Shown one piece after another: positions 17,586-26,738 of a DNA stretch of 64,000 nucleotides (the stretch's first letter is position 1; every line of letters begins with the position of its first letter). The translations under genes and the position numbers were made by a program. Source of the DNA: Geothrix terrae. GTDB taxonomy: Bacteria > Acidobacteriota > Holophagae > Holophagales > Holophagaceae. The notes beneath the pieces are model-generated. The model did no database searches and was not told the origin of the DNA. It saw only the letters and a program-made list of their open reading frames with translations. The stretch covers positions 186,001-250,000 of the forward strand of contig NZ_JAKZLA010000001.1 of NCBI RefSeq assembly GCF_022808775.1. The letters are read 5' to 3'.

Positions 17586-18206
17586 TCAGGACCCGGAGGT
17601 GAACCCCAAGGGCTTGCGGGCCACCACCTGGACCACGGCTCCGAGGCCCTGATGGTGGGCGCCTTCGCGGATGTCCCGCAGCAGCTCCCGGCCCACTTCC
17701 AGCTCCAGGCCGGGCAGGAGGCCCCGCAGCTCATCGAGGGTGTCGAGAAGATCCGGTTCCTTCGGTCCGCCGGTGCCGTAGTCCAACTGGCGGGGCGTGT
17801 AGCCTTCCAGGATGAAGACTCCGCCAGGGGCGAGAGCCGCGGCGCAGCGGGGGTACAGATCGCGTCGCAGGGCGGAGGGCAGGTGGCAGAAGATCGAGAT
17901 GATGCCGCTCCAGGAGGCGGCTCCGAGGTTGAAGTCCGCGAGGTCGGCGACCACTGTGGAGAGGGCCACGCCGCGGCTGGTGGCCAGCTCCCGCGCGCGG
18001 GCCAGGCCGACTGGCGACTGGTCCACGGCCGTGACGGCATGGCCCAGCGTGGCCAGGTACACGGCATTGCGACCCTGGCCCTCGCCCAATCCCAGCACGG
18101 GGCCAGGCGGGATGCGCGGCGCCATCTCCCGCAGGAAATCGTTGGGCTCGGAGCCGTAGGTCAGCTCGGTTTCCGAATAGCGCGTGTCCCAGAACTCGCG
18201 GCCCAT
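17586..18206 (-). CDS. Class I SAM-dependent methyltransferase
   Basis: A 206-residue protein with a Rossmann methyltransferase fold. Motif I is VLGLGEGQGRNAVYLATLGH, followed by the acidic strand end AVDQS, VVADLADF and CHLPSALR, and FILEGYTPRQ. The N-terminal FWDTRYSETELTYGSEPNDFL is typical of TehB/thiopurine-like methyltransferases. Its ATG overlaps the pmbA stop by one base (TGATG), indicating translational coupling. The substrate is unknown, and no role in TldD/PmbA function has been shown. Confidence 0.85.
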   Translation of the reverse strand: MGREFWDTRYSETELTYGSEPNDFLREMAPRIPPGPVLGLGEGQGRNAVYLATLGHAVTAVDQSPVGLARARELATSRGVALSTVVADLADFNLGAASWSGIISIFCHLPSALRRDLYPRCAAALAPGGVFILEGYTPRQLDYGTGGPKEPDLLDTLDELRGLLPGLELEVGRELLRDIREGAHHQGLGAVVQVVARKPLGFTSGS

Positions 18207-19594
18207 CAGGCGCCTCCCAGGGCGATGCCCTCCAGCAAGAGGCTCAGCCCTGCGCTGCCGCCGTACCAGCGGAGGTCGCTGCCCAGGGCCACGATGCGGG
18301 TGAGGAAATCGCGCAGGTTGCCGGCGAAGGTGAGCTTGTCCACGGGTTCGGCCAGCACGCCGTCGCGGATGCGGAGGCCCGAGGCGCCCACGCTGAGGTC
18401 GCCGCTGACGGGATCCACCGTGTGCAGGCCCATGATTTCCGTGATGAGCACGCCGTTGCCGGCCAGGCGGTAGAGGGCTTCGGGGGCGGTGTCCCCGGCC
18501 AGGGGGAAGAGGTTGAAGGTGGTCGCGCCAGGCTGGCTGCCGAAGCCGCGGCCGGCGCTGGCCGTGGGCGCCTGGCCCATCTCGGCGGCGGTCTTGAGGG
18601 TGTGGAGGTAGGTCTTCAGAGTGCCGCCTTCGATGAGCACGTTGCGACGCGTGGGCAGCCCTTCGGCGTCCCAGGGCTCCGTACCGAGGGCGGGGCGGCC
18701 CGGGGCTTCGGCCAGGCGGCCGTCGTCCACCAGGGTGAGCAGGGGCGAGGCGATGGGCTCGCCCAGCTTGCCGGCGAAGAGGCTGCGGCCCTTGATCACG
18801 GACTCGGCATCCAGCATGCCTGCCACGATGCCCAGCAGGTCCACGGCCACCTCCGGGTGGAGCACCACGGGGTACTTGCCGGCGGGCAGACGCTGGGGAT
18901 GGAGCTTCCGCTCGCCCTTGAGGGCCGCCTCCGCCCCGATGGCAGCGAGATCCAGGCCCGGCCTGCGGGCCACATCCCAGTGCCAGGCCGCCTGCCGCTC
19001 GTCGCCATCGGCCACGGCCAGCTCGATGGCCGCGGAGCAGCTGGACCACGCATCCGGCGTGCGCACGCCCTTCTGAGTGAGCAGCAGGCTGGCGCCGGAG
19101 CCGTCGCTCCAGGCCGATTCCCGCACGGCGGCCACCTTCGATGAGGCCTTCCGGGCTCCGGCTTCCAGCTCCAGCGCCCAGGCGATGCGCTGCTCGGGCG
19201 TGAGGGCCTCCACGGCGCCATCGAAGCGGCTGGGGAGATCATCCGTGCCTTCGGGATCGGCCTGCCGCAGCCAGGGGTCTTCGTCGCCCAGGGCGCTCAG
19301 CTCCCAGGCCTGGGCGAAGAGCCCCCGGAAGTCCGCCGCGGCCAGGTCCGTGGTGGTGGCCAGGCCGGTGCGGAAGCCCTTGCCGCCGGCCCGGATTACG
19401 CGCACGCCCAGGCCTCCGCGCTTGCTGGTGGTGAGGTCCTCGAGGGCGCCGTTTTGCACTTTGGCCTTGCGGCCGCGGGACACGGAGACGAAGGCCTCGG
19501 CCCCCTCCGCGCCCTGCCTCAGGGCGTGCCGGATGCCGTCCTGGAGGCGATCTTCGAGGGACTCGGGAATGAAGGTGCGGAACGGATCGGTCAT
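18206..19594 (-). CDS. pmbA: PmbA/TldE-family metalloprotease subunit
   Basis: A 462-residue member of the TldD/PmbA (TldE) family. In E. coli, TldD and TldE form a heterodimeric protease that trims the microcin B17 leader and the CcdA antitoxin. This protein has the family C-terminal barrel (VVLHPEVAVDLLGIV, LPTRRNVLIEGG, GNGVLITEIMGL, DPVSGDLSVGASGL) and lacks the HExxxH zinc motif, as expected for the PmbA subunit. It sits two genes after tldD with a macro-domain gene in between, and is separated from that gene by a single base. Confidence 0.92.
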   Translation of the reverse strand: MTDPFRTFIPESLEDRLQDGIRHALRQGAEGAEAFVSVSRGRKAKVQNGALEDLTTSKRGGLGVRVIRAGGKGFRTGLATTTDLAAADFRGLFAQAWELSALGDEDPWLRQADPEGTDDLPSRFDGAVEALTPEQRIAWALELEAGARKASSKVAAVRESAWSDGSGASLLLTQKGVRTPDAWSSCSAAIELAVADGDERQAAWHWDVARRPGLDLAAIGAEAALKGERKLHPQRLPAGKYPVVLHPEVAVDLLGIVAGMLDAESVIKGRSLFAGKLGEPIASPLLTLVDDGRLAEAPGRPALGTEPWDAEGLPTRRNVLIEGGTLKTYLHTLKTAAEMGQAPTASAGRGFGSQPGATTFNLFPLAGDTAPEALYRLAGNGVLITEIMGLHTVDPVSGDLSVGASGLRIRDGVLAEPVDKLTFAGNLRDFLTRIVALGSDLRWYGGSAGLSLLLEGIALGGA

Positions 19595-19595
19595 G

Positions 19596-20126
19596 TCAGG
19601 CTTCCTTCTCGAAGGCGGACTGCAGGATCGCCAGCGCCGGGCCATCGAAGGCCACGAGGGTGATGGTCTGCGGGAGGGCATGGACCGCCTGCCACTCGCG
19701 GCAGGCCCTGACGGCGATGCCGGCGGCGCGGGCCGGAGGGAATCCGTAGATGCCGGTGCTGATGGCGGGGAAGGCCACGGTGCGGCATCCCTGGCCCTCG
19801 GCCAGACGGAGGCTCTCGCGGTAGCAGGAGGCCAGCAGGTCGTCCTCGCCGGAGCCACCGCCCTGCCAGACGGGCCCTACCGTGTGGATCACGGCCTTCG
19901 CGGGCAGGCGGTGACCGGCTGTGATGACGGCCCGTCCCGTTTTGCATCCGCCCTGGCGGTTCCGGATGACCTGGCACTCCTCCAACAACCCCGGCCCCGC
20001 CGCGCGATGGATGGCTCCATCCACACCGCCGCCGCCCAGCAGGCTGCTGTTCGCGGCGTTGACGATGGCGTCCACGGCCAGGGTGGTGATGTCGGCCTGC
20101 ACCACCCGCAGGCGCGCGCCGGTCAA
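19596..20126 (-). CDS. Macro-domain protein (O-acetyl-ADP-ribose deacetylase-like)
   Basis: A 176-residue single macro domain. [20 protein letters not shown] and [16 protein letters not shown] are the ADP-ribose-binding signatures of MacroD/YmdB-type enzymes, with [21 protein letters not shown] and [12 protein letters not shown] following. Such proteins hydrolyse O-acetyl-ADP-ribose or remove ADP-ribose from proteins or nucleic acids. The start chosen is TTG 20126, which overlaps the tldD TGA (TTGA), the same junction type as at 623-626. No ATG or GTG lies closer to the domain. Being placed between tldD and pmbA is unusual and may mean a shared pathway. Confidence 0.85.
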   Translation of the reverse strand: MTGARLRVVQADITTLAVDAIVNAANSSLLGGGGVDGAIHRAAGPGLLEECQVIRNRQGGCKTGRAVITAGHRLPAKAVIHTVGPVWQGGGSGEDDLLASCYRESLRLAEGQGCRTVAFPAISTGIYGFPPARAAGIAVRACREWQAVHALPQTITLVAFDGPALAILQSAFEKEA

Positions 20127-21571
20127 AGGACGCTCGGCAGGGGCTCGGCGGTACCGCCGACCACGAGGGAGGGGCAGAGGATGGTGGGCAGCGCATCGCT
20201 CACGGGCACGCCCTGGCCATCCTTGCCGCAGGTGCCGATGTCGAAGTGGTGGAGGTCGCTGCCGATGCGAGTGAGCTGCTTGAGTACCTCGGGACCGCAG
20301 CCACTGAGGGTGGCGTTCTTCACGGGGTACTTCGGCTCGCCGTTCTCCACCCAGTAGCCTTCGGTCACCTGGAACACGAAGTTGCCCGTGACCGTGTCCA
20401 CCTGGCCGCCACCCATGTGCTTCACCAGCAGACCGCGGTCCAGATCCCGGAGGATGGCCTCGGGTGCTTCGTTCCCGGCGGCCAGGAAGGTGTTGCGCAT
20501 GCGGGGGATGGGCAGGTGGCGGTAGCTCTCCCGGCGGCCATTGCCCGTGGGCTCCGTGGCCATCTTCCGGGAGGTCTTGCGGGACTGCAGGTAGGCCTTC
20601 AGCACGCCATTCTCGATGAGCACCACGCGGCTGACGGGGTTCCCCTCGTCGTCGATGGCCTGGCTGCCGCGCTTGTGGGGCAGGGTGCCGTCGTCGATGA
20701 TCGTCACGCCCTCGGCGGCCACCTTCTGGCCCAGCTTGCCCGCGAAGGCGCTCATGCCCGCGAGCGCGAGATCCGCCTCCAGGCCGTGCCCGCAAGCCTC
20801 GTGGATCATGGTGCCCCCAGCGCTGCTGCTGAGCACCACGGGGAAGGTGCCCGCGGGCGCGGGCTGGGCGTCCAGGGCCTGGATGGCCAGGCGCACGGCC
20901 TCGCGGACGGTGCGGGACACCGCCTCATCCGTGAACAGCTCGAAGCCCCGCGTCTCGCCCAGGGTCTGGTAGCCGGTCTGAAGCTGGCTGTCGTCGCCGG
21001 CGGTGACATTGGCCCGCAGGACGCCCTGGGTGCGGTGGTCCTCGGTGAGGCGGCCGGTCCAGCTTCCGTCATTGCGCTCTGCGGCGGCGATCCAGACCCG
21101 CTGGGTGTTGTCGCCATAGCCCACAGAGACCTGCTTGAGGGCGCCGGGCCGCAGGGCCTGGGCCTCCTTGCGCGCCAGGGCCTCGGCGCGGCGTACCAGG
21201 GCCACCTTCTCGCCGAGGGGCACCGTGTCGGGATCCCGCTCCACGGGGCTGGGGGTGGGATGGCGCTCCAGGGCCAGGGCGGGAAGGTCCGCGGGCGAGC
21301 CGGTGCCCGGCGCGGCCAGGGTCCGGGCGGCCTCCACCAGCTCGTCGAAGGCCGGGGCGATGAGGTCCGCGAAGCGGGTGGTCTCGCCGTCCATCAGGCG
21401 CAGGCTCGCGCCGAAGGTCTCGGAGGCGAGCACGTCCTCCATGCGGCCGTCGTCCATGCCCAGGGCATGGGCCCGGCGCCGTTCCACGAAGACCTCGGCG
21501 TAGTCGCCGCCCTTGTGGAGCAGGGCGGTGAGGACCTCGCGGAGCTGGTCGGCGGTGAAGGGTGCAGGCAT
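20123..21571 (-). CDS. tldD: TldD metalloprotease (possible separate product from internal start)
   Basis: The TldD part of the fused frame has its own plausible start. ATG 21571 is preceded by GGAG about 8 bases upstream and opens exactly at the normal TldD N-terminus ([18 protein letters not shown]). This would give a 482-residue protein of usual TldD length with the HEACGH zinc motif. TldD is the catalytic partner of PmbA, which is encoded downstream. If this start is used strongly, the kinase part would be made only as a fusion or by incomplete products, because coaE has no stop of its own. Confidence 0.6.
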   Translation of the reverse strand: MPAPFTADQLREVLTALLHKGGDYAEVFVERRRAHALGMDDGRMEDVLASETFGASLRLMDGETTRFADLIAPAFDELVEAARTLAAPGTGSPADLPALALERHPTPSPVERDPDTVPLGEKVALVRRAEALARKEAQALRPGALKQVSVGYGDNTQRVWIAAAERNDGSWTGRLTEDHRTQGVLRANVTAGDDSQLQTGYQTLGETRGFELFTDEAVSRTVREAVRLAIQALDAQPAPAGTFPVVLSSSAGGTMIHEACGHGLEADLALAGMSAFAGKLGQKVAAEGVTIIDDGTLPHKRGSQAIDDEGNPVSRVVLIENGVLKAYLQSRKTSRKMATEPTGNGRRESYRHLPIPRMRNTFLAAGNEAPEAILRDLDRGLLVKHMGGGQVDTVTGNFVFQVTEGYWVENGEPKYPVKNATLSGCGPEVLKQLTRIGSDLHHFDIGTCGKDGQGVPVSDALPTILCPSLVVGGTAEPLPSVL

Positions 21572-22207
21572 CGGCGATCTCCAGGTCCGCGCGCGGCGGA
21601 TCTTCCAGTTTGACAGAAGGGAAGCCTCGGCTCCCGCGAGGATCCCGGCGAGGTCCCTGCCGTCGTTGGGGATCACCAGGTCCGCATGAAGGGCGCGCTC
21701 CGGGGCCGAGGCCTGGGCCCGCAGGCGGGCCAGGGCGGCCTCCCGGGGCATGCCGTCCCGGGCCACGAGGCGCGCCAGCCGCAGGTCCTCCGGCGCATCC
21801 ACCGTCCAGAAGGCGTCGAAGTGGTGGGCCCGGCCCCGCTCCACCCACAGCGCCGCGTCCAGCACCGCGCCGCGGGTGCCGGGAGGGAGCGCCTGGAGGC
21901 GTTCCGCCAGGAGGGCCTCGATGCGGGGATGGAGGATGGCGTTCAGCCGGGCCCGCGCTCCGTCATCCGCAAACACGTGGGCGGCCATCCAGGCCCGGTC
22001 CAGTGTGCCATCCGGCTGGAGGCAGCCGGGCCCGAAGGCCGCGACGATGGCCGCCAGCCCGTCGCCGCCGGGTCGCACCGCCTCTCGAGCCAGGGCATCG
22101 GCATCGATCACGGCCCAGCCCCGGTCCGCCATCCGTTTCGCCACGAAGCTCTTGCCCGCCGCGATGCCGCCGGTGAGGCCGAGGAGGGGGAAGGGTGAAG
22201 TCAGCAT
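20123..22207 (-). CDS. coaE-tldD: In-frame CoaE-TldD fusion (dephospho-CoA kinase + TldD metalloprotease)
   Basis: One uninterrupted 694-residue reading frame. Residues 1 to about 200 are a complete dephospho-CoA kinase: P-loop [31 protein letters not shown], and a C-terminus ending near [12 protein letters not shown]. It phosphorylates dephospho-CoA to CoA. After a short Trp/Arg-rich linker ([13 protein letters not shown]), residues about 213-694 are full-length TldD with [11 protein letters not shown] (zinc HExxxH), [21 protein letters not shown] and [13 protein letters not shown] checked codon by codon from 21571 to 21616 and found no stop. The fusion could be real, or an internal ATG at 21571 could produce TldD separately. 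Confidence 0.75.
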   Translation of the reverse strand: MLTSPFPLLGLTGGIAAGKSFVAKRMADRGWAVIDADALAREAVRPGGDGLAAIVAAFGPGCLQPDGTLDRAWMAAHVFADDGARARLNAILHPRIEALLAERLQALPPGTRGAVLDAALWVERGRAHHFDAFWTVDAPEDLRLARLVARDGMPREAALARLRAQASAPERALHADLVIPNDGRDLAGILAGAEASLLSNWKIRRARTWRSPMPAPFTADQLREVLTALLHKGGDYAEVFVERRRAHALGMDDGRMEDVLASETFGASLRLMDGETTRFADLIAPAFDELVEAARTLAAPGTGSPADLPALALERHPTPSPVERDPDTVPLGEKVALVRRAEALARKEAQALRPGALKQVSVGYGDNTQRVWIAAAERNDGSWTGRLTEDHRTQGVLRANVTAGDDSQLQTGYQTLGETRGFELFTDEAVSRTVREAVRLAIQALDAQPAPAGTFPVVLSSSAGGTMIHEACGHGLEADLALAGMSAFAGKLGQKVAAEGVTIIDDGTLPHKRGSQAIDDEGNPVSRVVLIENGVLKAYLQSRKTSRKMATEPTGNGRRESYRHLPIPRMRNTFLAAGNEAPEAILRDLDRGLLVKHMGGGQVDTVTGNFVFQVTEGYWVENGEPKYPVKNATLSGCGPEVLKQLTRIGSDLHHFDIGTCGKDGQGVPVSDALPTILCPSLVVGGTAEPLPSVL

Positions 22208-22312
22208 GGCGGCTCCCCCCTGATTCTGCGCTCAACCGCCCCGGAACGGCACGGAGCCTGAATCCGGAGTCTCGGCTACACTGGTTCGTTCCTCTTCTTG
22301 ACCCGAGGTCAC

Positions 22313-23272
22313 ATGAAAGACGCGACACCCGAACAGGCCATGGATCTCTCCCAGCTGGAAAAGCCGGTGCTCGAGCTGGAGGCCCAGATCCGGGCCATGG
22401 AGATGGACCCCTCCCAGTCCAAAGAACGGGAAAAGCTGCAGAAGAAGCTGGACAAGCTGAAGGCCGAGCTGTTCACGAACCTCACGGACTGGCAGCGGGC
22501 CCAGCTCGCCCGCCACCCCAAGCGCCCCTACACGCTCGACTACCTGGAGCGCATCTGCGAGCGTTTCGAAGAGCTGCACGGCGACCGGCGCTTCGGCGAC
22601 GACGCGGCCATCGTGGGCGGCATGGGCTGGATCGAGGGCAACCCCGTCATGATCATCGGCCAGCAGAAGGGCCGGGACACCAAGCAGAAGATCCTCCGCA
22701 ACTTCGGCATGCCCAAGCCCGAGGGCTACCGCAAGGCCCTGCGGCTCATGAAGCTGGCCGAGAAGTTCCAGCGGCCTGTCCTCTGCCTCATCGACACGCC
22801 CGGCGCCTACCCGGGCGTGGACGCCGAGGAGCGTGGCCAGGCCGAGGCCATCGCCCGCAACCTGCTGGAGATGGCCAAGCTCGAGGTGCCCGTGGTGGCC
22901 GTGGTGTTGGGAGAAGGCGGCAGCGGCGGGGCCCTGGCCCTGGGCGTGGCGGACCGCGTGCTTATGATGGAGAACGCCATCTACTCCGTGATCTCGCCCG
23001 AGGGCTGCGCCTCCATCCTGTGGAAGGATGCCAGCCAGGCTCCCAAGGCCGCGGCGGCCCTCAAGCTCACGGCCCCGCACCTGCTGGAGCTGGGCGTCAT
23101 CGACGGCATCGTGAAGGAGCCCCTGGGCGGCGCCCACTCGGACTTCGACGCCGCGGCCGCCGCGCTCAAGGAGGCGGTCATCGAAGCCTTCTCCGAGCTG
23201 TCCGAGCTGTCCGCCGAGCAGCTGGTGGAGGAGCGGTATCAGAAGTTCGCCCGCATGGGCAGCGTGGGCTGA
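22313..23272 (+). CDS. accA: Acetyl-CoA carboxylase carboxyltransferase subunit alpha
   Basis: A 319-residue AccA. It pairs with AccD to transfer the carboxyl group from carboxybiotin to acetyl-CoA, making malonyl-CoA for fatty acid synthesis. The N-terminal coiled coil (LEKPVLELEAQIRAM) and the crotonase-type core are complete: RPYTLDYLERI, ELHGDRRFGDD, FGMPKPEGYRKALR, IDTPGAYPGVDAEERGQ, GEGGSGGALA and SVISPEGCASILWKD. ATG 22313 is preceded by GAGG; an upstream TTG (22298) is less likely. The gene is followed one base later by recJ. Confidence 0.96.
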   Translation: MKDATPEQAMDLSQLEKPVLELEAQIRAMEMDPSQSKEREKLQKKLDKLKAELFTNLTDWQRAQLARHPKRPYTLDYLERICERFEELHGDRRFGDDAAIVGGMGWIEGNPVMIIGQQKGRDTKQKILRNFGMPKPEGYRKALRLMKLAEKFQRPVLCLIDTPGAYPGVDAEERGQAEAIARNLLEMAKLEVPVVAVVLGEGGSGGALALGVADRVLMMENAIYSVISPEGCASILWKDASQAPKAAAALKLTAPHLLELGVIDGIVKEPLGGAHSDFDAAAAALKEAVIEAFSELSELSAEQLVEERYQKFARMGSVG

Positions 23273-23273
23273 G

Positions 23274-24941
23274 ATGGAGGCCAAGCTCTGGGCTCTCCGG
23301 CGGGAGATCCCGGCGGGGCCGTCGCCCTGGAAGGCCCTGGCCGCGGCCTGGAACCTGGAGCCCCGCCTGGCGCGGCTGGCCTGGCTGCGGGGCGTGGATC
23401 GGCCCGAGGACCTGGGCTGGCGGCTGGACTCCTCCTGGGCACGGAGTACGGACCCCCACCTGCTGCCGGGCGTGGATGCGGCCGTGGCGCGCATCCGCCA
23501 CGCCGTGGAGGCCCGTGAGCGCATCGTGGTCTACGGCGACTACGACGTGGACGGCGTCACCGCCACAGCCCTGGCGGTGCGGGCCCTGGAGCGTATCGGG
23601 GCCGAGGTCTCCTTCTTCATCCCCAACCGTTTCTCTGATGGCTACGGCCTCCACCTGGACTGCATCCGGGAGCTGAAGGAAACCCGAGATCCCGGGCTCC
23701 TGGTCTCTGTGGACTGCGGCGTGCGCAGCGTGGATGAGGTGAAGGCCAGCACGGAGCTGGGCCTGGATTGGGTGATCACGGACCACCATGCCCTGGGTCC
23801 GGAGCTGCCGCCGGCCTGCGCGGTGGTGCATCCCCACCTCGACGGCTACGCCAACCCCTTCCTGGCAGGCGTGGGCGTGGCCTTCAAGCTGGCCCAGGCC
23901 CTGCTCGGCGCCGTGCCCCATCCCGCGGGTGCCGACGCAGCATTCCTGGACGGGATGCTCAAGCTGGTGGCCATCGGGACCGTGGCGGACATGATGCCGC
24001 TGCGGGACGAGAATGCCCTGCTGGTGCGCCGGGGGCTCGATTCCCTGGGCGGGAAGAACGGCCCCGGCCTGGCGGCCCTGCTCCGGGCCGCGAAGAAGGA
24101 AGGCGCCCTGGGCGGCCAGGACATCGCCTTCGGCCTGGCGCCGCGGCTCAATGCCGTCGGTCGCATGGGCGGCGCCGAGGATGCGGTGCGCCTGCTGCTC
24201 ACGCGGGACGCTGCCGAGGCCGAAGTGCTGATGGCCCGGGTGGAAGCCCTCAACCAGGAGCGCCGCGCCATCCAGGAGGAGCTGGCGGCCCGCCTGCCGC
24301 GCCCGGACGGCGCGGCCTTCGACTTGGCGCTGGATCCCACCGCCCACAAGGGCGTCATCGGCATCGTGGCGGGCCACCGCATGCGCGCCTCGGGCCGACC
24401 TGCGGGCGTCTGCACGGTGATCGACGGCGTGGCGCACTGCAGCCTGCGGGCCCCGGAAGGCTATGACCTCAGCGAGCTGCTGGCGCTGGCCCAGCCCTTC
24501 ATCCTGGGCGGCGGCGGGCACCGCGCGGCCGCGGGGCTCAGCTTCGAGGCCTCGCGACTGGCGTTCGTCCGCCAGGTTCTGGAGCGGGGCGCGCAAGCCC
24601 AGGCCGGAGGGCGGGAGATCCCACCCCTCCTGGTGGATGGCGCCCCCGGCGATCTCCCGGAGGATGCGGACCTCGCCCGCCTGGAGCCCTTTGGCCAGGG
24701 ATTCGCGCCGCCCCTGGCTCGGCTGGAAGGCTCCGTGGCCTCTTCATCCTCGTTCGGGGCCGATCACTGGAAGCTGCGCCTGGCGGGTCTGGCAGATCCC
24801 GTCACCTGGTTCGCCGGCCACGCGCGTCCGGCGCAGCCGCAGGTGGGAGATCGTCTCTGTGTGTCCGCCACGCCCCAGGGCAGCGCCCGCTGGGGCCGCT
24901 CCTGGCTGGTGGACGCCCCGCTCGGGGGGATGGCGCCATGA
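23274..24941 (+). CDS. recJ: Single-stranded-DNA-specific exonuclease RecJ
   Basis: A 555-residue RecJ, a 5'-3' exonuclease for single-stranded DNA in recombination and mismatch repair. The DHH-domain motifs are intact: VYGDYDVDGVTATALAV, SVDCGVRS, VITDHHALG, and KLVAIGTVADMMPL. The DHHA1 motif is GGGGHRAAAG, and a C-terminal OB-like part ends the protein. GVAFKLAQALLG and GLAPRLNAVGRMG are also RecJ-specific. It starts one base after the accA stop and overlaps the following LptC/LptA-like gene by ATGA, so all three are probably co-transcribed. Confidence 0.95.
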   Translation: MEAKLWALRREIPAGPSPWKALAAAWNLEPRLARLAWLRGVDRPEDLGWRLDSSWARSTDPHLLPGVDAAVARIRHAVEARERIVVYGDYDVDGVTATALAVRALERIGAEVSFFIPNRFSDGYGLHLDCIRELKETRDPGLLVSVDCGVRSVDEVKASTELGLDWVITDHHALGPELPPACAVVHPHLDGYANPFLAGVGVAFKLAQALLGAVPHPAGADAAFLDGMLKLVAIGTVADMMPLRDENALLVRRGLDSLGGKNGPGLAALLRAAKKEGALGGQDIAFGLAPRLNAVGRMGGAEDAVRLLLTRDAAEAEVLMARVEALNQERRAIQEELAARLPRPDGAAFDLALDPTAHKGVIGIVAGHRMRASGRPAGVCTVIDGVAHCSLRAPEGYDLSELLALAQPFILGGGGHRAAAGLSFEASRLAFVRQVLERGAQAQAGGREIPPLLVDGAPGDLPEDADLARLEPFGQGFAPPLARLEGSVASSSSFGADHWKLRLAGLADPVTWFAGHARPAQPQVGDRLCVSATPQGSARWGRSWLVDAPLGGMAP

Positions 24942-26686
24942 AGGTCCGGGCCCTGCTCCAGGATCTCCCCCCTGCGCGGCACCCGCTCTGGCGGGGCCTG
25001 GGCTGGGCCCTGGCGGCGGGAACCCTGGGTTTCACCTTGCGTTTCCTGATCGTGGGCAACGAAGGCATGCCCGGACGGACCGCGAGCGGCGATCCCCTCT
25101 TCGGCGCAGGCACCAAGGGCACCCTGGGAACGCTCACGGAGCAGCTGGGCCCCAACCGCATGGTGCTGACCTACCGGACCATCGAAGGCTCGGAAGAGGA
25201 CCTGCACCTGGAGACGGTGACCGGGCGCCTGGATGAGCAGACCGGACAATGGCGCATGTGGTCGCCCAAGGCCCACCGGCAGGCGGGCGTCTGGACGCTC
25301 CAGGGTCCGCTGGACCTGGAAGTGGCCGACCCGGCCACCAAAGCGCTCCTGGGCAAGGGCCGCGTGGAGAACGCCGGTCCCGCCCTGCGCTGGGTCGGGG
25401 GGGAATGGGAAGGTCTGGCGCCCCTCCGCTGGGAGGCCCTGGAGGGCTCCGCCCGGGGCGTCTGGAACCTGCCCGCCGGGTGGCGGCGCGAGGCGGACGG
25501 CCGCTTCCGCGTGGACCAGGGCCCCGTACGCTGGCAGGCCCCTCCGGCCGGGGTCGGGCCAGCCACCCTCCAGGCCATGGAGGCCGAGCGGCTCTGGGCC
25601 ATGCCTGGCTTCCAGACGGGCCATCTGGAGGGAGTGAAGGCCCGCCTGACCGAAGGATCGCTCCAGGCCTCGGTGGCGGACCTGACCCCAGACACCGTCA
25701 CCTGGCCAGGCCCCCTGTCCTTCGAACGCTCCGATGGCTGGCACGGCGACGCCAAGGGCGGCGTGGCGCCGCGGCCCGCGCCCGGGGCGACCTTCCAGCA
25801 GGTGGAGTTCCGAACCTTCAGGGCCCGACGCGCGGGACCCGAGGGAGAGGAGCTCCTCTCCACCGAGGGTGCGCGATGGACGCCCGCCGGGTTGCGCCTG
25901 GAAGGCAACGTGGTGTGGGACCAGCCCATGGATGGCCAGCGCCTCGTGCTCCGGGCCCCGCGGGTGCTCATGCGGGAAAAGCCGGGCGGGGACCTCCCCG
26001 AGCCCCTGCCCGTGGGTCACGCCGTGGCGGAGGGACATCCGATCCTCACCTGGGGACGGCGGAATCTGTCCTCACCCCGCATCTCCGTGGAGCGGGCCAC
26101 CCGGCGCTGGAAGCTCCAGGCTCCGGTACTGGGCCGCGGCGAGGATGGAACCTTCAGCGGCGGCGCGGGGCAGGGCGATCCCCGCTCCTGGACCATCGAA
26201 GGGCCAGTGCAGGTGAACCTGTTCTCCGGAGGCAATCTGCGCGGGGCCCGGCTTGTCTGGGAAGACACGCTCTGGACGCTCACGGGCCGGCCCGCGGGCT
26301 GGAGTCGCCTGCGGGAACGCCTGTCTGGCCCGCGCATCCTCAGGAAGGGCGAGACGGTGAGCTTTCCGGAAGGCCTGAACGGTACCCTGGCCGCAGCGGA
26401 CGGGGACCTGTACCTGCGGGCTGAACAGGGACAGAGCGAAGGCCAGAAGATCCTGCTCACTGGTGGCGTGGAGTGCCAGGGACAGGGCTGGCGGCTGGCG
26501 GCGGACAAGGTGACGGTCATCGTGGGGCCGGACCGCACGGCGAAGCTGATCCAGGCCCAGGGTGCCGTCACCCTCAAGGGCCGCCTCGGCGAGGGGCAGG
26601 GCGAGGCCCTCGATCTCGAGCCCGGGGCCCAGACGGCCAAATGGCAGGGCCGCGTGCGCGGCAAGGGCGCGGGACCCGGGTGGTGA
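24938..26686 (+). CDS. LptC/LptA-like LPS transport protein (OstA-type repeats)
   Basis: A 582-residue protein with one N-terminal transmembrane helix (about residues 18-38, GLGWALAAGTLGFTLRFLIV). A long extracytoplasmic region follows, made of repeated short beta-strand units (LEGNVVWDQ, LLTGGVECQGQGWRLAADKVTV, LIQAQGAVTLKG) typical of the beta-jellyroll of LptC/LptA. Proteins of this fold bridge LPS across the periplasm. It is much longer than usual LptC (~190 aa) or LptA (~180 aa), so it may combine both. Its place before lptB-rpoN-hpf matches the classic lpt operon layout. No detailed domain boundaries can be given without a profile search. Confidence 0.7.
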   Translation: MKVRALLQDLPPARHPLWRGLGWALAAGTLGFTLRFLIVGNEGMPGRTASGDPLFGAGTKGTLGTLTEQLGPNRMVLTYRTIEGSEEDLHLETVTGRLDEQTGQWRMWSPKAHRQAGVWTLQGPLDLEVADPATKALLGKGRVENAGPALRWVGGEWEGLAPLRWEALEGSARGVWNLPAGWRREADGRFRVDQGPVRWQAPPAGVGPATLQAMEAERLWAMPGFQTGHLEGVKARLTEGSLQASVADLTPDTVTWPGPLSFERSDGWHGDAKGGVAPRPAPGATFQQVEFRTFRARRAGPEGEELLSTEGARWTPAGLRLEGNVVWDQPMDGQRLVLRAPRVLMREKPGGDLPEPLPVGHAVAEGHPILTWGRRNLSSPRISVERATRRWKLQAPVLGRGEDGTFSGGAGQGDPRSWTIEGPVQVNLFSGGNLRGARLVWEDTLWTLTGRPAGWSRLRERLSGPRILRKGETVSFPEGLNGTLAAADGDLYLRAEQGQSEGQKILLTGGVECQGQGWRLAADKVTVIVGPDRTAKLIQAQGAVTLKGRLGEGQGEALDLEPGAQTAKWQGRVRGKGAGPGW

Positions 26687-26738
26687 ATCCCCGGCCGGTA
26701 TCGGGCATGATGGGTTGAACATCGTAATAGGAGGCACC

